Source: Diphasiastrum complanatum
Taxonomy: Eukaryota > Streptophyta > Lycopodiopsida > Lycopodiales > Lycopodiaceae
Length of the DNA: 64,000 nt
NCBI GenBank assembly: GCA_029204225.1
Contig: CM055094.1
Coordinates: 72,037,884 to 72,101,883 of the forward strand
Direction of reading: 5' to 3'
The stretch's first letter is position 1; every line of letters starts with the position of its first letter. A model generated the notes under the pieces. The model saw only the letters and a program-made list of their open reading frames with translations, ran no database searches and had not been told where the DNA came from. Positions 1 through 11,145 of the stretch are shown one piece after another. Made by a program: the position numbers and the translations under genes.

Positions 1-421
1 TGGAGATATTTATGTCTCTTAGGGCTTTGATCTAATGGTGTTCGTCATAGCATATATGTTTCCTTTTGGGGTCATGATATGTTAAATATAGTAAGCCTAG
101 TTTATTTTAGTCTAATATAAATTTATAGTTTTAGCAATTTTTTTAACATTTGTTTATGTGACAGTTCCATGTGCCTTGTTTACGACAAGTATAAATACCG
201 AGTTGAGACAAGCATTTCTTAATGGGGTCTATCTTTCCATGTAGTGGAACCCCCAAAAAAGTATGTGTCTATACATGTAATGTTTTCTCTCTTTGCATAA
301 TATATAGTTTTTGAAAGTTGCTTAGGCAGTGGTACACTATTTCCTTCTATCTATGTGATTTTGATGGTTGATATCTTGTGAAAAAATTTCCAGTAACAAA
401 TTGTAGGATTGATTTTCTACA
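1..421 (+). repeat. Probable 3' end of a copia-type LTR, unbounded
   Basis: No reliable coding region is visible. The segment is AT-rich and ends in CTACA directly before a plant-type primer binding site (422-433), which is the normal arrangement at the end of a 5' LTR. I cannot place the LTR start or find a partner LTR, so this is a remnant assigned by its right-hand boundary only. Confidence 0.35.
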
Positions 422-433
422 TGGTATCAGAGC
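422..433 (+). promoter_or_regulatory. Retrotransposon primer binding site (initiator Met tRNA type)
   Basis: The sequence TGGTATCAGAGC follows a terminal CA. This is the classical copia minus-strand primer site, complementary to the 3' end of initiator methionine tRNA. An untranslated leader-like stretch follows until a second copia LTR interrupts it at 593. Confidence 0.65.
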
Positions 434-592
434 CTTGGTCAGGTATAATTGTATAGCAATCAGTGAAGAATTCTGGGAGAATTCAAAAAGCTTAGAGGAT
501 TAAGGGTTCTTGTGAAGGATTTCAAATCAATGATGATCCAACCATTAAAATATCTTGGGTAACAAAAGAAGCTACTCTACCAATCTCACCAA

Positions 593-1156
593 TGTAGAAA
601 AATCAGCATCTACACACAAAATGAGATGCAAACTCTAACAGAACTTGATCAAACATGAATCAAAACATAAAGTATTGTTGTTGTCCATACAAAACCAGTA
701 AGCTACTATATTTTGCACGTATGGATCCAAAAATAGCAAATATAGATCATTCTGCACATAGAATTGCATGCAATCACAAGTATATTGCACCAATGGATAG
801 TAGAACCCAAGAGAGCCATGTATAAGCATGAAATGAGATAGAGAAGAGAGAAGATATGTCTCTCCATGAGTTACATTTTTTTATAACAGGTCCAAACCCT
901 ATTTGGCCACTTGGCTTTCCTACCATAATGTAAACCCTAGTATTTTTGGGTCTAGATTCAAAGTACCCAACATTCAAATTTGAATCTACTCAAACTCAAC
1001 TTATAAATTTCCCACACTTTCAAAAAGTGTTTATTCAAAGAAAATCTAGACTAATGAACTTTGAAAAGTCAAACTCTAAGTCTAAAACAAAGTTGGCCTC
1101 AATTTTTCAAATATAAAAATGTAACAAATATGATCAAACTAGTTGAATCTTTCACA
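593..1156 (-). repeat. 3' LTR of a minus-strand copia element
   Basis: Read on the minus strand the segment starts TGTGAAAG at 1156, immediately after a purine tract (1157-1166, GAAGAGGGAG in sense), and ends in TTTTTCTACA at 593. The TG...CA ends, the PPT and the adjoining RNase H reading frame define a 564-bp LTR. It belongs to the same broad group as the LTRs at 18555 and 58522, but is shorter and clearly diverged. No matching 5' LTR is present in the window. Confidence 0.7.
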
Positions 1157-2578
1157 CTCCCTCTTCAACTAGTTGTAGCATAGACTTTGATAACACTCCA
1201 AGTGAAGTCCTATGCTTCATGAAGAGGTTTTTTCCCAATTCTTTGGTGAAGATATTAGCTACACATTCCCTTGAGGACACATGTTGAAGCTCCACCTCTT
1301 TTGCAATGACTTGCTCCCTTTACAAAATGATATTGCACCTCAATATGCTTGCTCCTAGCATGAAAGATAGGATTGGTTGCAACCTATGGGCTAATTTATT
1401 TTCACAAAAGATGATTGGGCTCTCTAAAAAATCCAACAAGTGAAGATCCTTGATCATCCTCTTGATCCATACCATCTCCTTTGTGCAATGTGTAAGAGCT
1501 TTGTACTCGGCCTCACTAGATGACAATGAGATAGTGGCTTGTTTCTTCGACATCCATGATATAGCTCCATCACCTATGAAAATACAATGAGCACTAATGG
1601 ATTTCCTATCCATTATATCTCCAGCATAGTCTGAATCTGAAAATCCAAAAAGATTAGATGATGATCCCTCATACAATATGCCAAAATCTCGAGTTCCAAT
1701 GATGTACCTCAAAACTCGTTTTCCTAGCTTCCAATGCTCCTTACTAGGATCTTGCATGAATTGACTCAATCCTCCAACACAATATCTTAGAGGTTGGTCT
1801 AGTAATGGTCAGAAAGATGAGTGAAGCAACTAGCTTTTTATAGAGAGTAATGTCCTTGAAAGATCTTTCACTACCTCTTATGGTTAGCTTTCCATGAGAC
1901 TCCATAGGTGTATTACTAGCTTTTGCATCTACCATATGAAATCTCTCTAGAATAGAATTACCATCCTTCTCTTGACAAATGAAAATAGATTGAGAAGATC
2001 TAATGACTTCTATTCCCAAAATGTAATCCAAGTTATCAAGATCATGCACCTCAAACTCCTCCTTAAGAGCACTCTTGATATCCTCCACATCTTGATTGTC
2101 TCCACCACTAAAGATGATATCATCCACATAGATTAGCAAAATGGTAACAACATTCCCAATAAACCTATAACAAAGTGAATGATCATACTCACTCATAACA
2201 AAGCCTTGAGAGAGTAAAAAAGTGTTAAGCTTAGCATACCAACTCCTTGGTGCTTGCTTAAGGCCATACAAACTCTTTTGTAGTAGACACGCATGATTTG
2301 GCTTTGTTGATGAAATGTAGCTCTTGAGTTGCTCTATGTACACTTCCTCCTCAAGATCACCATTCAAGAATGCATTTGTAATGTCCATTTGCCATAGATC
2401 CCATCCATAAAGTGTAGCAAGTGAGATGATGACTCGAATGCTTACAATCTTTGTCACGGGTGCAAAGGTGTCATCATAGTAAATCCCTTGTTGTTGAGCA
2501 TATCCTTTTTCCACTAACCTTGCCTTGTACTTGTTGATAGATCCATCTTGGTATGTCTTCACCTTGAAGATCCATTTG
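1157..2578 (-). pseudogene. Copia pol fragment: reverse transcriptase and RNase H
   Basis: Two overlapping minus-strand frames encode the C-terminal half of a Ty1/copia polyprotein. The frame at 2562-1744 has the RT (QMDITNAFLNGDLEEEVY, SLYGLKQAPRSWY, and the catalytic YVDD in LLIYVDDIIFSGG). The frame at 1769-1320 continues with RNase H (SDSDYAGD, ISLSSSEAEYKAL). A frameshift near 1790 separates them, and the last ~150 bases towards 1166 are in another frame. The 5' side stops near 2578 at the start of RT, so gag, protease and integrase are missing. Its relatives here are the intact element at 18555-24985 and the fragment at 59170-60019. Confidence 0.85.
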
Positions 2579-2589
2579 CATTCAATAGT

Positions 2590-3000
2590 TTTCTCTAACT
2601 TTGCAAATTTCGAGAAGTGGTTGGGAATGTTCCTCGTTCAAAATAGACGATCTTCAGCATTTTCTCTCTCTTTGGGATTTTGCGAAAAAACCGAAGGTGC
2701 CCTTAAAAAGGCGAAGGTGTCCTCAAAAAGGCGAAGATGTCTTTAAAACAATTTAACTCATGAAAATAGATGACCATCGGGAATTTTCTCTCTCTTCGCA
2801 TTTCTCAAAAAAATGCGAAAAAACTGAAGGTGTTAAAAACAGTTAAACTTTTGAATTGTTGCAGAATAGTTTAAACTGTTCAACTATGCTAGTTTTGCAT
2901 TTCGGGGAAATGCACACTGTGAAAACATAGTTCATTTCTGTAGACTGTTCCGACACTTAGTGTATTTTTGCAGACTGTTGCAGCACTTAGTGTATGACTT
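2590..3000. repeat. Short degenerate tandem repeats, no gene
   Basis: A block containing TTTTCTCTCTCTT and GCGAAAAAAC occurs twice (about 2650 and 2775). AAAAAGGCGAAGATGTC-like units repeat at 2705-2745. A unit of about 31 bases ending GCACTTAGTGTATG is duplicated at 2940-2995. I see no coding sequence; this is filler between the copia fragment and the left arm of the large inverted repeat. Confidence 0.5.
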
Positions 3001-3634
3001 CAAGTGATTGAACTTAACACAGCCAGTTTATATGGTTTTCCATTTTTCAATAACAGGATAAAACAAGGCGACGCACCTTTTGGAGCACTCACTAACTCAA
3101 AATCGCTCTTCCTTGGTACGATTTCTGTGACAATGAGCTGTAAATCTTAAGATTATTGTAGCTGCTAATTGGTATGCGTGTTGGCCCTATGGGCCTCCCG
3201 AATGTCTTCTGGACTATGGACTGATACAACCTCATTAAAAAACAAGCTCTCGAGGATGCTCGAAAATGATTTATTCTTGACGATCATGAGCGCCATATTG
3301 CTTGACGTGTGGTACAAAGGAAGTTACTGCCACAATCCTTAATGAATTTAAGAGTACATTAAAGAAGGGTTATGTCAATAAAACAATTAGTACTGGAATT
3401 AATTAATCTCTTACGAAAATGGTAGAATGCATGTCCTCTTTTCCGGTGGTGTGAGGGGAGCTACTTATTAGCTATGAGTCTTAGGAAAGATTAAAAGAAA
3501 ACACTCTATGCTAAGGATGCACTTTGCTTGATGTTGATTTTTTTCGGGTGAGTTGAGCGACAATTGCGAATACGATTCTGTGTCTAGGTTAGAATTCTAT
3601 CTATTTACAATCTTCTGTATTAACGACGACTACT

Positions 3635-3865
3635 ATGGCAACGAGGGGGAAGCTACCTAAATTCATATGTCGTTCCAAAATTAATATCAATCTGATTCAA
3701 ACCCATGTGGGTGAATTGAGGCTGGAACATTTGATGCATTTTTGCCCTAATAGGGTAGTTGAGGATGCAGCTGCAGAATTTGTTGTCAATTTTGGAGTTG
3801 TTGTGAATGGAAAATTTTCTACAAAGGTTCAAAATGTTAATATAGAAATACGGAAGTTCATGTAG
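3635..3865 (+). pseudogene. Unrecognised ORF fragment carried in the inverted-repeat arm
   Basis: The 76-residue frame includes ELRLEHLMHF, AAAEFVVNFGVVVNGKF and VQNVNIEI. The mirror copy in the right arm (about 12066-11745) encodes the same core and reads on through the stop (NIEITKVHVGPNDLFNAMYSHSYVLPHF), so the left copy is truncated at its C-terminus and the right copy is broken nearer its N-terminus. Similar frames in both arms show that a coding segment was present before the duplication. I do not recognise the family. The beta-strand-like pattern faintly recalls OB-fold domains, but that is too weak to call. Confidence 0.35.
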
Positions 3866-4106
3866 GTCCAAATGATCTTTCCAATGCAATGTATTCTCAT
3901 TCTTATGTGCTTCCACATTTCCTTAGCATGTCTTGTTTTACTTGTTAGTGTTGTTATTTGTGAAGATCAATAAGGTAAGAAGCGGGAACCCATCTTCGAC
4001 TCTTCTCATTGGATCGAACTCTGCCACTTGTACCACAATGACACATGAGAGTTCTCCATAAAAGAATCTCGATATGTTTAGTGCCGATGATAGAGCAACA
4101 AATGGC

Positions 4107-4304
4107 TCATAGCTTATTACTTGCTACATTCCATTTTTTTCTAGTTACATGGTACTTGATAGGTTGCATTCTTTCCCTTGTTTGAGTGATTCTTGTTTGC
4201 CATATTGTTGTGTGAAAAGTGAGGACTATTTTAGCCTCACTCTTCAACAACTCAATCACAATTTGTAGAATATTTGGATGCCTTACTTTTGTTATCACCA
4301 TCAT
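4107..4304 (-). pseudogene. Short ORF shared by both inverted-repeat arms
   Basis: The frame starts MMVITKVRHPNILQIVIELL and continues SEAKIVLTFHTTIW. The right arm encodes the same peptide on the plus strand from about 11425, with one substitution in the first 20 residues and a different C-terminal part after a frameshift. I do not recognise a family. Its preservation in two diverged copies may simply reflect recent duplication. Confidence 0.25.
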
Positions 4305-4599
4305 TCTAGTAAGAGCAAAATCATTTGTATGTTGTCATGAGCACTCCAATAACCATGGTAGTTGGAGAAATTTTTGAAGATGTTTACCATTGACACAACA
4401 TGTAAAAATGGTAAGATGTAAATTTGTAGCAAATCAGGGTATGCACATTTCCATATCTAAAAACCATCATCCGAATCACAATATTCGGATTTTAAAGCCT
4501 ACTTATGAAGTAGGCATACATTTAGCTTTCCAAAATACACAACAAGAAACCGACAAAAAATAAGTTCGTCGAGTGCAATATCTCCAAATCCCATCCACA

Positions 4600-5300
4600 A
4601 CCCAAATAGAATCATTTTGGCGTTGGGTCTTTGGAAGTCCAACCACAAAATCCATAGAAATACTTTCCCATCATTTTTGAGGGATATCTAGGGGAAGTAA
4701 CAGCCATCTAGTCTTTAAGCATTCAGCTTTGGCTAACTAACAAGGTCTACATTTAACCACATAAGACTCGACAAATGGCTTGAGTTTTGGCCAATAAAAC
4801 TCTCTTTTGACCAAGTCCAAAGTCCTATGTATACCCGGATGACATGCATAGGGAATGTCATGACACTCATAAAGAATTCTCTTCTTTAACTCATCATCTA
4901 CTGGTACACACATTTTTTCATTCCGAAATAGTAAATCACCTCGGATAAAGAATTGTTCTACTATCTGCTATGAGTAGACCCCTATGAGTAGATCCTTATT
5001 CCACTCTCATTTTTTCCTATCTCCACTATCTTCCAGATGGGACCAAAATGAGAATCCGATTCACACCTCCCTCTCAATCAAAGATATAGATCAATGAAAA
5101 TTTGGGTGTACGAAACTTCATTTAGTTCACCAATCCAACTAAGCGCATCCAAAACTTGGTTAGAGCTGCCCTTGACATATCGGATCTCATGATCAATTTC
5201 CTGCATAAGCTCAGCCCAACGAGCTTTATGACCCCTTAGATCGTTCTGATTACAAAAGTACTTTAGAGGCTAGCGACCTGTATACACTATAAACTGACTA
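4600..5300 (-). pseudogene. Ty3/gypsy RNase H end and integrase zinc-finger relic (left arm)
   Basis: This is the mirror of the plus-strand relic at 10420-11145. Read on the minus strand it gives the RNase H C-terminus (cores like LKYF, RWAELMQEFDHEI, YVKGNSNQV) followed by the integrase HHCC region and the start of the catalytic core (SMDFVVGLPKTQ). Stops and frameshifts are frequent, and no uninterrupted frame survives. It is a short internal piece of a gypsy pol, carried passively in the arm. Confidence 0.6.
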
Positions 5301-5689
5301 CCGTAAATGTAATTTGGCCGATTTTTAGAGCATTGAAAAAGCCTAAGTGGTGGCTACAAGATTGCATATCAAGTTGCATGTAGATTTTGAAATAATGAAT
5401 TTTTTGTGATTTTGTCAAAACCCTAATTTTGATTGGATCTCTAGATTGTGAGATTACCGAACCTGATTCGAGTGTGTTTCAATCCTAGGAAGTGGCAAGA
5501 CTCATTAGATTGAGGATAGGTCATAGGTTGGTCTAAATTTCTTTATTCTATGTGTTGAAGCGAATTGAGTAGTTTCACATCTTTGCGATTTCCTTTTGAA
5601 CACATTTGTTGTTGTTCAAAGGAGTGCTTTGTGCATTGAAACAGGTTGAAAGAGAGGATCAGGTCATTGCTACATGGCTACATCAAGTG

Positions 5690-5990
5690 TGTTGTTGAGC
5701 CAAAATCAGCTCTTGCTGTAGCTTCGTGAGGTCTGCTTGCAACTGTGTGTTATTCGTCGCTAGATGTAGTACCTTGCTTTCCAGAGTGGTTTTAGCAGCT
5801 ACCGCATCCATGATGTATTTTCTCAGAATTTGGTACGTCATCGTTAGATCTGTGGGAACAGCCGGTACACTGGCACTGGCAGGGGCTTTTGTTGTATCGG
5901 CCCCGATGACTTGTGGAGTACCGTCGTCATTGTCTTCTATCAGGTTCTCATTGGACCTGATGCCATCTGGGGTGGTAGGATCTCAGTATG
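5690..5990 (-). pseudogene. Possible Ty3/gypsy gag N-terminal fragment with coiled coil
   Basis: On the minus strand one frame stays open for about 100 codons with no starting Met. It has an acidic stretch (NLIEDNDDGTPQVIGADTT), an Ala/Pro-rich linker, and then a heptad-like helix (DAVAAKTTLESKVLHLATNN, TQLQADLTKLQQELIL) ending at a stop just inside the left arm boundary. A coiled-coil N-terminal gag domain is common in plant gypsy elements, and the segment lies downstream of a TATA-bearing LTR-like region in the same orientation. There is no diagnostic motif, so the gag call is inference. Confidence 0.4.
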
Positions 5991-6049
5991 ATCAGATGAT
6001 AGCTAGTAGGAAGTTTGGTCGCAAACAAAAAACTTGGTAATTTTAGTGT

Positions 6050-6940
6050 AAATTTTGGCAGAGCTTCGCTAGCAAAGGTGACAAATGACTCGAATTCAAC
6101 CCTTATATAGCGGAATTTAGAGTGCGTTTTAGGTGAAATTCACTTTCGCTTGTTCAGCTCCACCCAAATTGTGGCAAGCACCTTTTTCACAAAATCCTAA
6201 GACTTCAAGAAAGTCTGCAAGAGTTCAGAAGGTGATTTGACTGCTATGCGAAGGTTCTGCGAGGGTTCAGACTGTCTGCGAGGGTTCAATTCTCACAGGA
6301 AGTGATCTCTCGCACAACTTGTTCCTGTGATTGGTTTTTCAAGATCAAACCATATAGGCGGACTGATTTCACTGTTTTGATTTCAGTTATACACCTTGCG
6401 AGGGTTGGCAAGATGATCTTGAGGCTCTGCGAGGGTTCTGAAAATTCAGCTTCTGGGAACTCTCGCATACACTAAAAAATGATGATTCCTCCATCAGGAA
6501 GTCTCGCAGAGATATTTATGGATGCATCTAAGTTAGATTTGGTGACTGTCCAAGTTTCAAGAGCTCTCTCCCAAGGGATCTCAAAAAATCATGAGAAAAG
6601 TGCTCTTTTAGAGTGTTTTTAGATGAGATCTTGAGATGTTCTGATTTTTAACTTTTGTAAACTGGTAATTAGCTTCATCCATGCTTGATCTAACTATTGG
6701 TGGTTCTCTGGAAGTTCTGATGGATACTTGGTAGTAGATCCATCAGTCAGTCTGATGATCTGCTTCCTTCTTGATCCTATATGGATCTGGATCCTTCTTG
6801 GATTCTGATGGATTTTCCCGATCTTGCTAGATCTGGCTGAATCTGAATGGATCTAGCTTGATTTGGCTTGACCTTCTTAGATCTAGCGATGATGGTTTAG
6901 TAGAATAGCTTTTCGTAACGTGCCATCGCCAATCTGGATC
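6050..6940 (-). repeat. Putative gypsy LTR region with TATA box and TGCGAGGGTTC repeats
   Basis: The region lies between the integrase C-terminus (about 6950, minus) and a gag-like frame (5990-5690, minus), where an LTR would sit. On the minus strand a TATA box (CTATATAAGG, 6101-6110) is followed towards lower coordinates by the leader. A motif TGCGAGGGTTC, exact or with one change, occurs at 6246, 6258, 6276, 6397 and 6428, with inverted CTCGCA at 6312, 6461 and 6503. I could not fix TG/CA ends. If it is an LTR, flanking pol and gag suggest a tandem or recombined element. Confidence 0.4.
6101..6110 (-). promoter_or_regulatory. TATA box of the putative gypsy LTR
   Basis: CTATATAAGG on the minus strand, about 110 bases upstream of the gag-like frame and downstream of the repeat-rich U3-like region. 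Position and orientation fit an LTR promoter; nothing else supports activity. Confidence 0.4.
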
Positions 6941-6949
6941 TATCTTACT

Positions 6950-9645
6950 GCGGTGACCAGTACTTGTGCTACCGGCTACCGTTGATGGGTGTATCGAATG
7001 GTGTCTCATCTAGCTTTTCCAAATTCATGGCTCCACGATTAAGAATTTCCTTGATCCTATAAGGATCTTCGCCTGTGAATTTTAACTTTCCCTTGATCTT
7101 CCTTGGTTTCATACATCAGGACCAGATCTCCGGAGCGAAGATCCTTCTTTTGTAACCTGCGATCATGCCATGCCTTGTGTCTTTCCTTTTCAGCTGCCAG
7201 TGCGTGCACCATTGGTAAGTGTGTTTCATAGAGTTTATGCAAAGCTTCGTGGCGTAGTTGTAGAGATTTGGACTCATTAAGACGTTGCATGGTGACAATC
7301 CTTAATGAAGGAACTAAAAACCCTACTGGCATTACAGCATTCTGACCATATACCAATTGGAAGGGTGTTTGATCAGTACTTCCTTTATATGTTGTCCTGA
7401 ATGCCCACAGTGCAGCATGCAACTTATGTTCCCAATCCGATCTGCTAGCTTCAACTGTTTTCATGAGCACGCTACACAGGATCTTATTGGATGACTCTGC
7501 TTGCCCATTACACGAGGATAATAAAACGTACTGGTTCTGTGGATCACAAAAAATTCCTCCAACAGGACCTTAATGGTCTCATTGATGAAATGGCTTTCGT
7601 GATCGCTAACTAGCTCCACCGGACATCTGAAGCGTATAATGATATTTTCATAAAGGAACTTGGTAGTGGTTTTAGCATCAGCTACTCTTACTGCCTTGGC
7701 TTCGACCCATTTGGTGAGATAGTCTATGGCTGCGATTATGTATCGAGCCTAGGAACTCCTTGCTACAGGGTAAATTGGACCGATGTAATCCAATTCCCAC
7801 TTTTCGAATGGTGCTTGGGCTAAGACCGGGTGTAGTCAGTCGTAATTCAATCTTGTTGGTATCCTTGCCCTTTGGCACACATCGCACTTTTTCAAGTATT
7901 CCTCCGTATCCTTATGAATCGTTGGCCACCAAAATCCTGATTGCAGGATCTTGCGAACTGTAATGTTAGATGCAAAATGACCTCCACCCATGCCTTCATG
8001 TGAAAGCAAAACGATCTGGGTGGCCTCATGAGGAAGGATACACCATGGAAGAATTCCATCTGGACCTCTTCGATACAACTGGCTGACAATCAACTGATAA
8101 GGTCTAGCCTTTAAGATCAATTTTTGCTGTTCCGCCTTTGGTAAAGATTTGTCTGGTTGGCCCCGCATTAGATATTTAACAATGTCGGCCGCCCATTCTG
8201 GTACTGTGTCCACGTAAAATAAGGCAGCATCTTCCAGCTCATCGTCAGAGCAATCTCCTTCTCTTTGATTTGTGACACATGATCTGCCATGTAATGTTGT
8301 TTTCTCTTGCAAACTACTATTCGAAAATCTAACACCAACAACATAAGTACCCATCTGGTGATTCTTCCGATGTTGCAAGTTTTATTAATGAGATGGAACA
8401 AGGGTTCATGGTCTATATAAAAAGCAAAATGTGTGGCCATCAAGTAGTGTCAAAATTTCTTAACCGCATAGATTATTTCTAGTGCTTCCCGCTCTGTGGT
8501 TGAATAATTCATTTTGGTATCACTGAGTTGTCGGTTTGCAAATCGGATTGGAAAATCCTTTTTGTGTTCACTTGGTTGAGTTAAGATTGCTCCAACTGCA
8601 TACTTCGATGTGTCTGTATGCACGTGGAACTATAAGGACCAATTGGGTGGGCGTAAGATTGGTGAAACCAATGCATCCTTAAGATTCTGAAAAGCCTTTA
8701 GGGCTTTCTCGTTCCAATGTGAATCTGTTGTGAGTTTGTAAATTGGTCGGGCTAACTCCGCAAAATCAAGAATGAAGATCCTATAATAGTTAGCATGACC
8801 CATGAAAATGTAGACCTTGCGGATTGTCCCCGGGGGTGGTAGATCAGTAATGATCCTGATCTTAGATAGATCTATGGCAATCCCGTGTCTTGACACTATA
8901 TGGCCGAGAATCAAGCCATGTGTCACCCAGAATTGACATTTTTTTGGATTCAAAGAGATCTGGTATTCACGACATTTTTGCAACACCTTCTCCAAGTTGG
9001 ATAAGTGTTCTGAATCTAGTCCATGCACGCACAGATCGTCCAAGAAAATCTCCAAATTTTTTTGCAAATAATCTTTGAATGCCGCCTGCATGACTCGCTG
9101 GAAAGTGCTTGGGGCATTGCAAAGTCCGAATGGCATCACTTTATGGGCATAGGTTCCCCATTTCGTGGCGAATGTTGTTTTGTGCTGGTCATGGGGGGCT
9201 ATCTTGACCTGGTTGTAGCTGCTGAAGCCGTCTAGAAAACTGTAGGCTTTGTTGCCAGCTACCCTGTCGAGGACACTTTTCGTAAATGGTAAAGGAAAAT
9301 GGTCCTTTTTGGTGACTGCATTTAGTGCCTTCAGATTCACACAGATCCGCATTTTGCCGTTCTTATTGGGTACTATACCCATTCTGTGTGCTCGATTTCA
9401 TAGATGAAATCTGCATCCATCAGCTTTTGCAACTCCTACTTGATCAGCTCAATATAATTCGGGTTGCAGTGGTAATAATTGCTTACCTTGGGGACTGCTC
9501 CGTCCACCAAGGGTATGGTATGTTGGACTACTGTTGGTGGAATGCCCTTCAAGTCACTATAACTCCATGCAAAATAGTCTTTATGTTCCACCAACAACGA
9601 TCGTAGTCTCTTGAACTGTGTGGGTGTCCTTAATGCTCTCATCAA
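6950..9645 (-). pseudogene. Ty3/gypsy pol relic: RT, RNase H, integrase
   Basis: The domains run in gypsy order on the minus strand. A lead-in to RT (DYFAWSYSDLKGIPPTVVQH) lies at 9645-9440. RT follows at 9382-8630, with KVMPFGLCNAPSTFQRVM and the active-site region IFLDDLCVHG, where the canonical YxDD reads FLDD. RNase H (YSTTEREALEIIYAVKKF, IDHEPLFHL) spans about 8600-8168. The integrase HHCC finger (HEGMGGGHF ... CDVCQRA) is near 8020-7850. The integrase core and C-terminus (WAFRTTYKGSTDQTPFQLVY, LRSGDLVLMYETK) occupy 7470-7057, and the reading ends near 6950 after LNRGAMNLEKLDETPFDTPI. Several frameshifts and stops break it. The type with WAFRTTYK and FQLVYG is common in plant non-chromodomain gypsy lineages. 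Confidence 0.85.
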
Positions 9646-10040
9646 TGCAAGCTAACTCATCGTTCAATGCTTTCACTCTCAAAATAAAAGTATTTGGACT
9701 TTCTTCACTCTTTTGCAAACAAAAAAAGATTTTCCTTCTTAGATTCAACACTCTAGAAGTAGACTTGGATTCATAAATCTTCTTAAATGAATCCCAATCA
9801 TCCTTTAATGAAGTACTCTTACCAACTTCCTTGAGAAGCTCATTGGTAACATTCATCTTTATCATGTGTATAGCCTTTTTGGCCCTCTTGTCATACCTCA
9901 TTTGATCTTGTTATGTTGCTACTCTCTTCTCCAAACCTACAACAATCTCCAAAACATCATTCATCTCAATAAATGATTCCATCCTCACTTGAGGTAAGCC
10001 TATCATTGGCTTCCAACATAACTCCACTTAATGTAGCCAT
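9590..10040 (-). pseudogene. Copia gag fragment (UBN2-type)
   Basis: From an ATG at 10040 the minus strand reads MATLSGVMLEANDRLTSSED before a stop. After a frame change it reads IKMNVTNELLKEVGKSTS and STSRVLNLRRKIFFCLQ, then ILRVKALNDELACIDESIKD down to about 9620. This matches the gag of the full-length element at 20382 (IKMNVTNELLKEVGKCQS, STSRVLTLRRQIF) closely enough to be the same family. It abuts the 5' edge of the gypsy pol relic without LTRs, so it is a truncated or recombined piece. Its start codon falls at the inner end of the right inverted-repeat arm. Confidence 0.75.
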
Positions 10041-10419
10041 GTAGCAATGACCTGATCCTCTCTTTCAAATTGTTTAAATGCACAAAGCACTCCTTTTGAC
10101 AACAACAAATGTTTTCAAAAGGAAATCGCAAAGATATGAAACTACTGAATTCGCTTCAACACATAGAATAGTGAAATTTAGATCAACCTATGATCTATTC
10201 TTAATCTGATGACCCTTGCCACTTCCTAAGATTGAAACAAACTCAAATTAGGTTTAGTAACCTCACAATGTAGAGATCCAACCAAAATTAGAGTTTTGAC
10301 GAAATCACAAAAAATTGATTATTTCAAAATCTATATGCAACTTGATTTGCAATCTTGTAGCCACCACTTAGGCTATTCCAATGCTCTAAAAGTCGGCCAA
10401 CTTACTTTTACGGTAGTCA

Positions 10420-11145
10420 GTTTATAGTATATACAGATCACCAGCCTCTAAAGTACTCTTGTAATCAGAACGGTCTAAGGGGTCGTAAAGCTCGTTGGGC
10501 TGAGCTTATGCAGGAATTTGATCATGAGATCCAATATGTCAAGGGCAACTCTAACCAAGTTGTAGATGCGCGTAGTCAGATTGGTGAACTAAATAAACTT
10601 TCATTCACCCAATTTTCACTGATCTATATCTTTCACTGAGAGGGAGGTGTGAATCGGATTCTCATTTTGGTCCCATCTGGAAGATGGTGGAGACAGGAAA
10701 AAATGAGAGTGAAATAGGGATCTACTCACATGGGTCTCAGGTTCCTAGGAAAGATAAGAAAATAGTAGAAAAATTCTCTATCCAAGGTGGTTTACTATTT
10801 CGGAATGGGAAAATTTGTGTGCCAGCTGATGATGAGTTAAAGAAGAGGATTCTTTATGAGTGTCATGATGTTCCCTGTGTAGGTCATCCGGGTATACATA
10901 GGACTTTGGACTTGGTCAAAAGAGAGTTTTATTGGCCAAAACTCAAGCCATTTGTCGAGTCTTATGTGGTTAAATGTAGACCTTGTTAGTTAGCCAAAGC
11001 TGAACAGTTGAACATTGGAGGTTTGTTACATCCCCTAGATATCCCTCAAAAATGATGACAAAGTATATCTATGGATTTTGTGGTCGGACTTCCAAAGACC
11101 CAATGCCAAAATGATTCTATTTGGGTTGTGGATGGAATTTGGAGA
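10420..11145 (+). pseudogene. Ty3/gypsy RNase H end and integrase zinc-finger relic (right arm)
   Basis: About 10430-10570 encodes the RNase H tail (YTDHQPLKYS, ARWAELMQEFDHEIQYVKGN). The 101-residue frame at 10684-10989 holds the integrase HHCC finger: HDVPCVGHPG ... FYWPKL ... VKCRPC. A shifted frame then gives SMDFVVGLPKTQCQNDSIWVV with the first integrase catalytic Asp, and the gypsy similarity ends near 11145. It lacks RT and most of the integrase. The mirrored copy is at 4600-5300, so the gypsy piece was there before the arms were duplicated. Confidence 0.7.

Larger units (their letters stand above)
3301..5689 (+). repeat. Left arm of a giant inverted repeat
   Basis: This arm is the reverse complement of 10026-12421. 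Matching landmarks are CTTGACGTGTGGTAC at 3301 (mirrored at 12421), the CGACGACTACTATGGCAACG segment at 3625 (mirrored near 12085), and GTCATTGCTACATGGCTACAT at the inner end (mirrored at 10030). Sampled stretches differ by roughly 5-10% with small indels. The arm contains an ORF fragment (3635), a second shared ORF (4107-4304, minus) and a gypsy RNase H-integrase relic. Homology ends sharply on both sides. Confidence 0.85.

Noticed and set aside
195-270. Short stretch resembling copia RT (QAFLNG..., VEPPKKYV)
   Set aside because: Only about 25 codons, with a frameshift in the middle; it could be chance and is not called as a feature.
5726-6040. Plus-strand 104-codon ORF
   Set aside because: The minus strand gives a more protein-like coiled-coil frame consistent with the orientation of the adjoining gypsy element.
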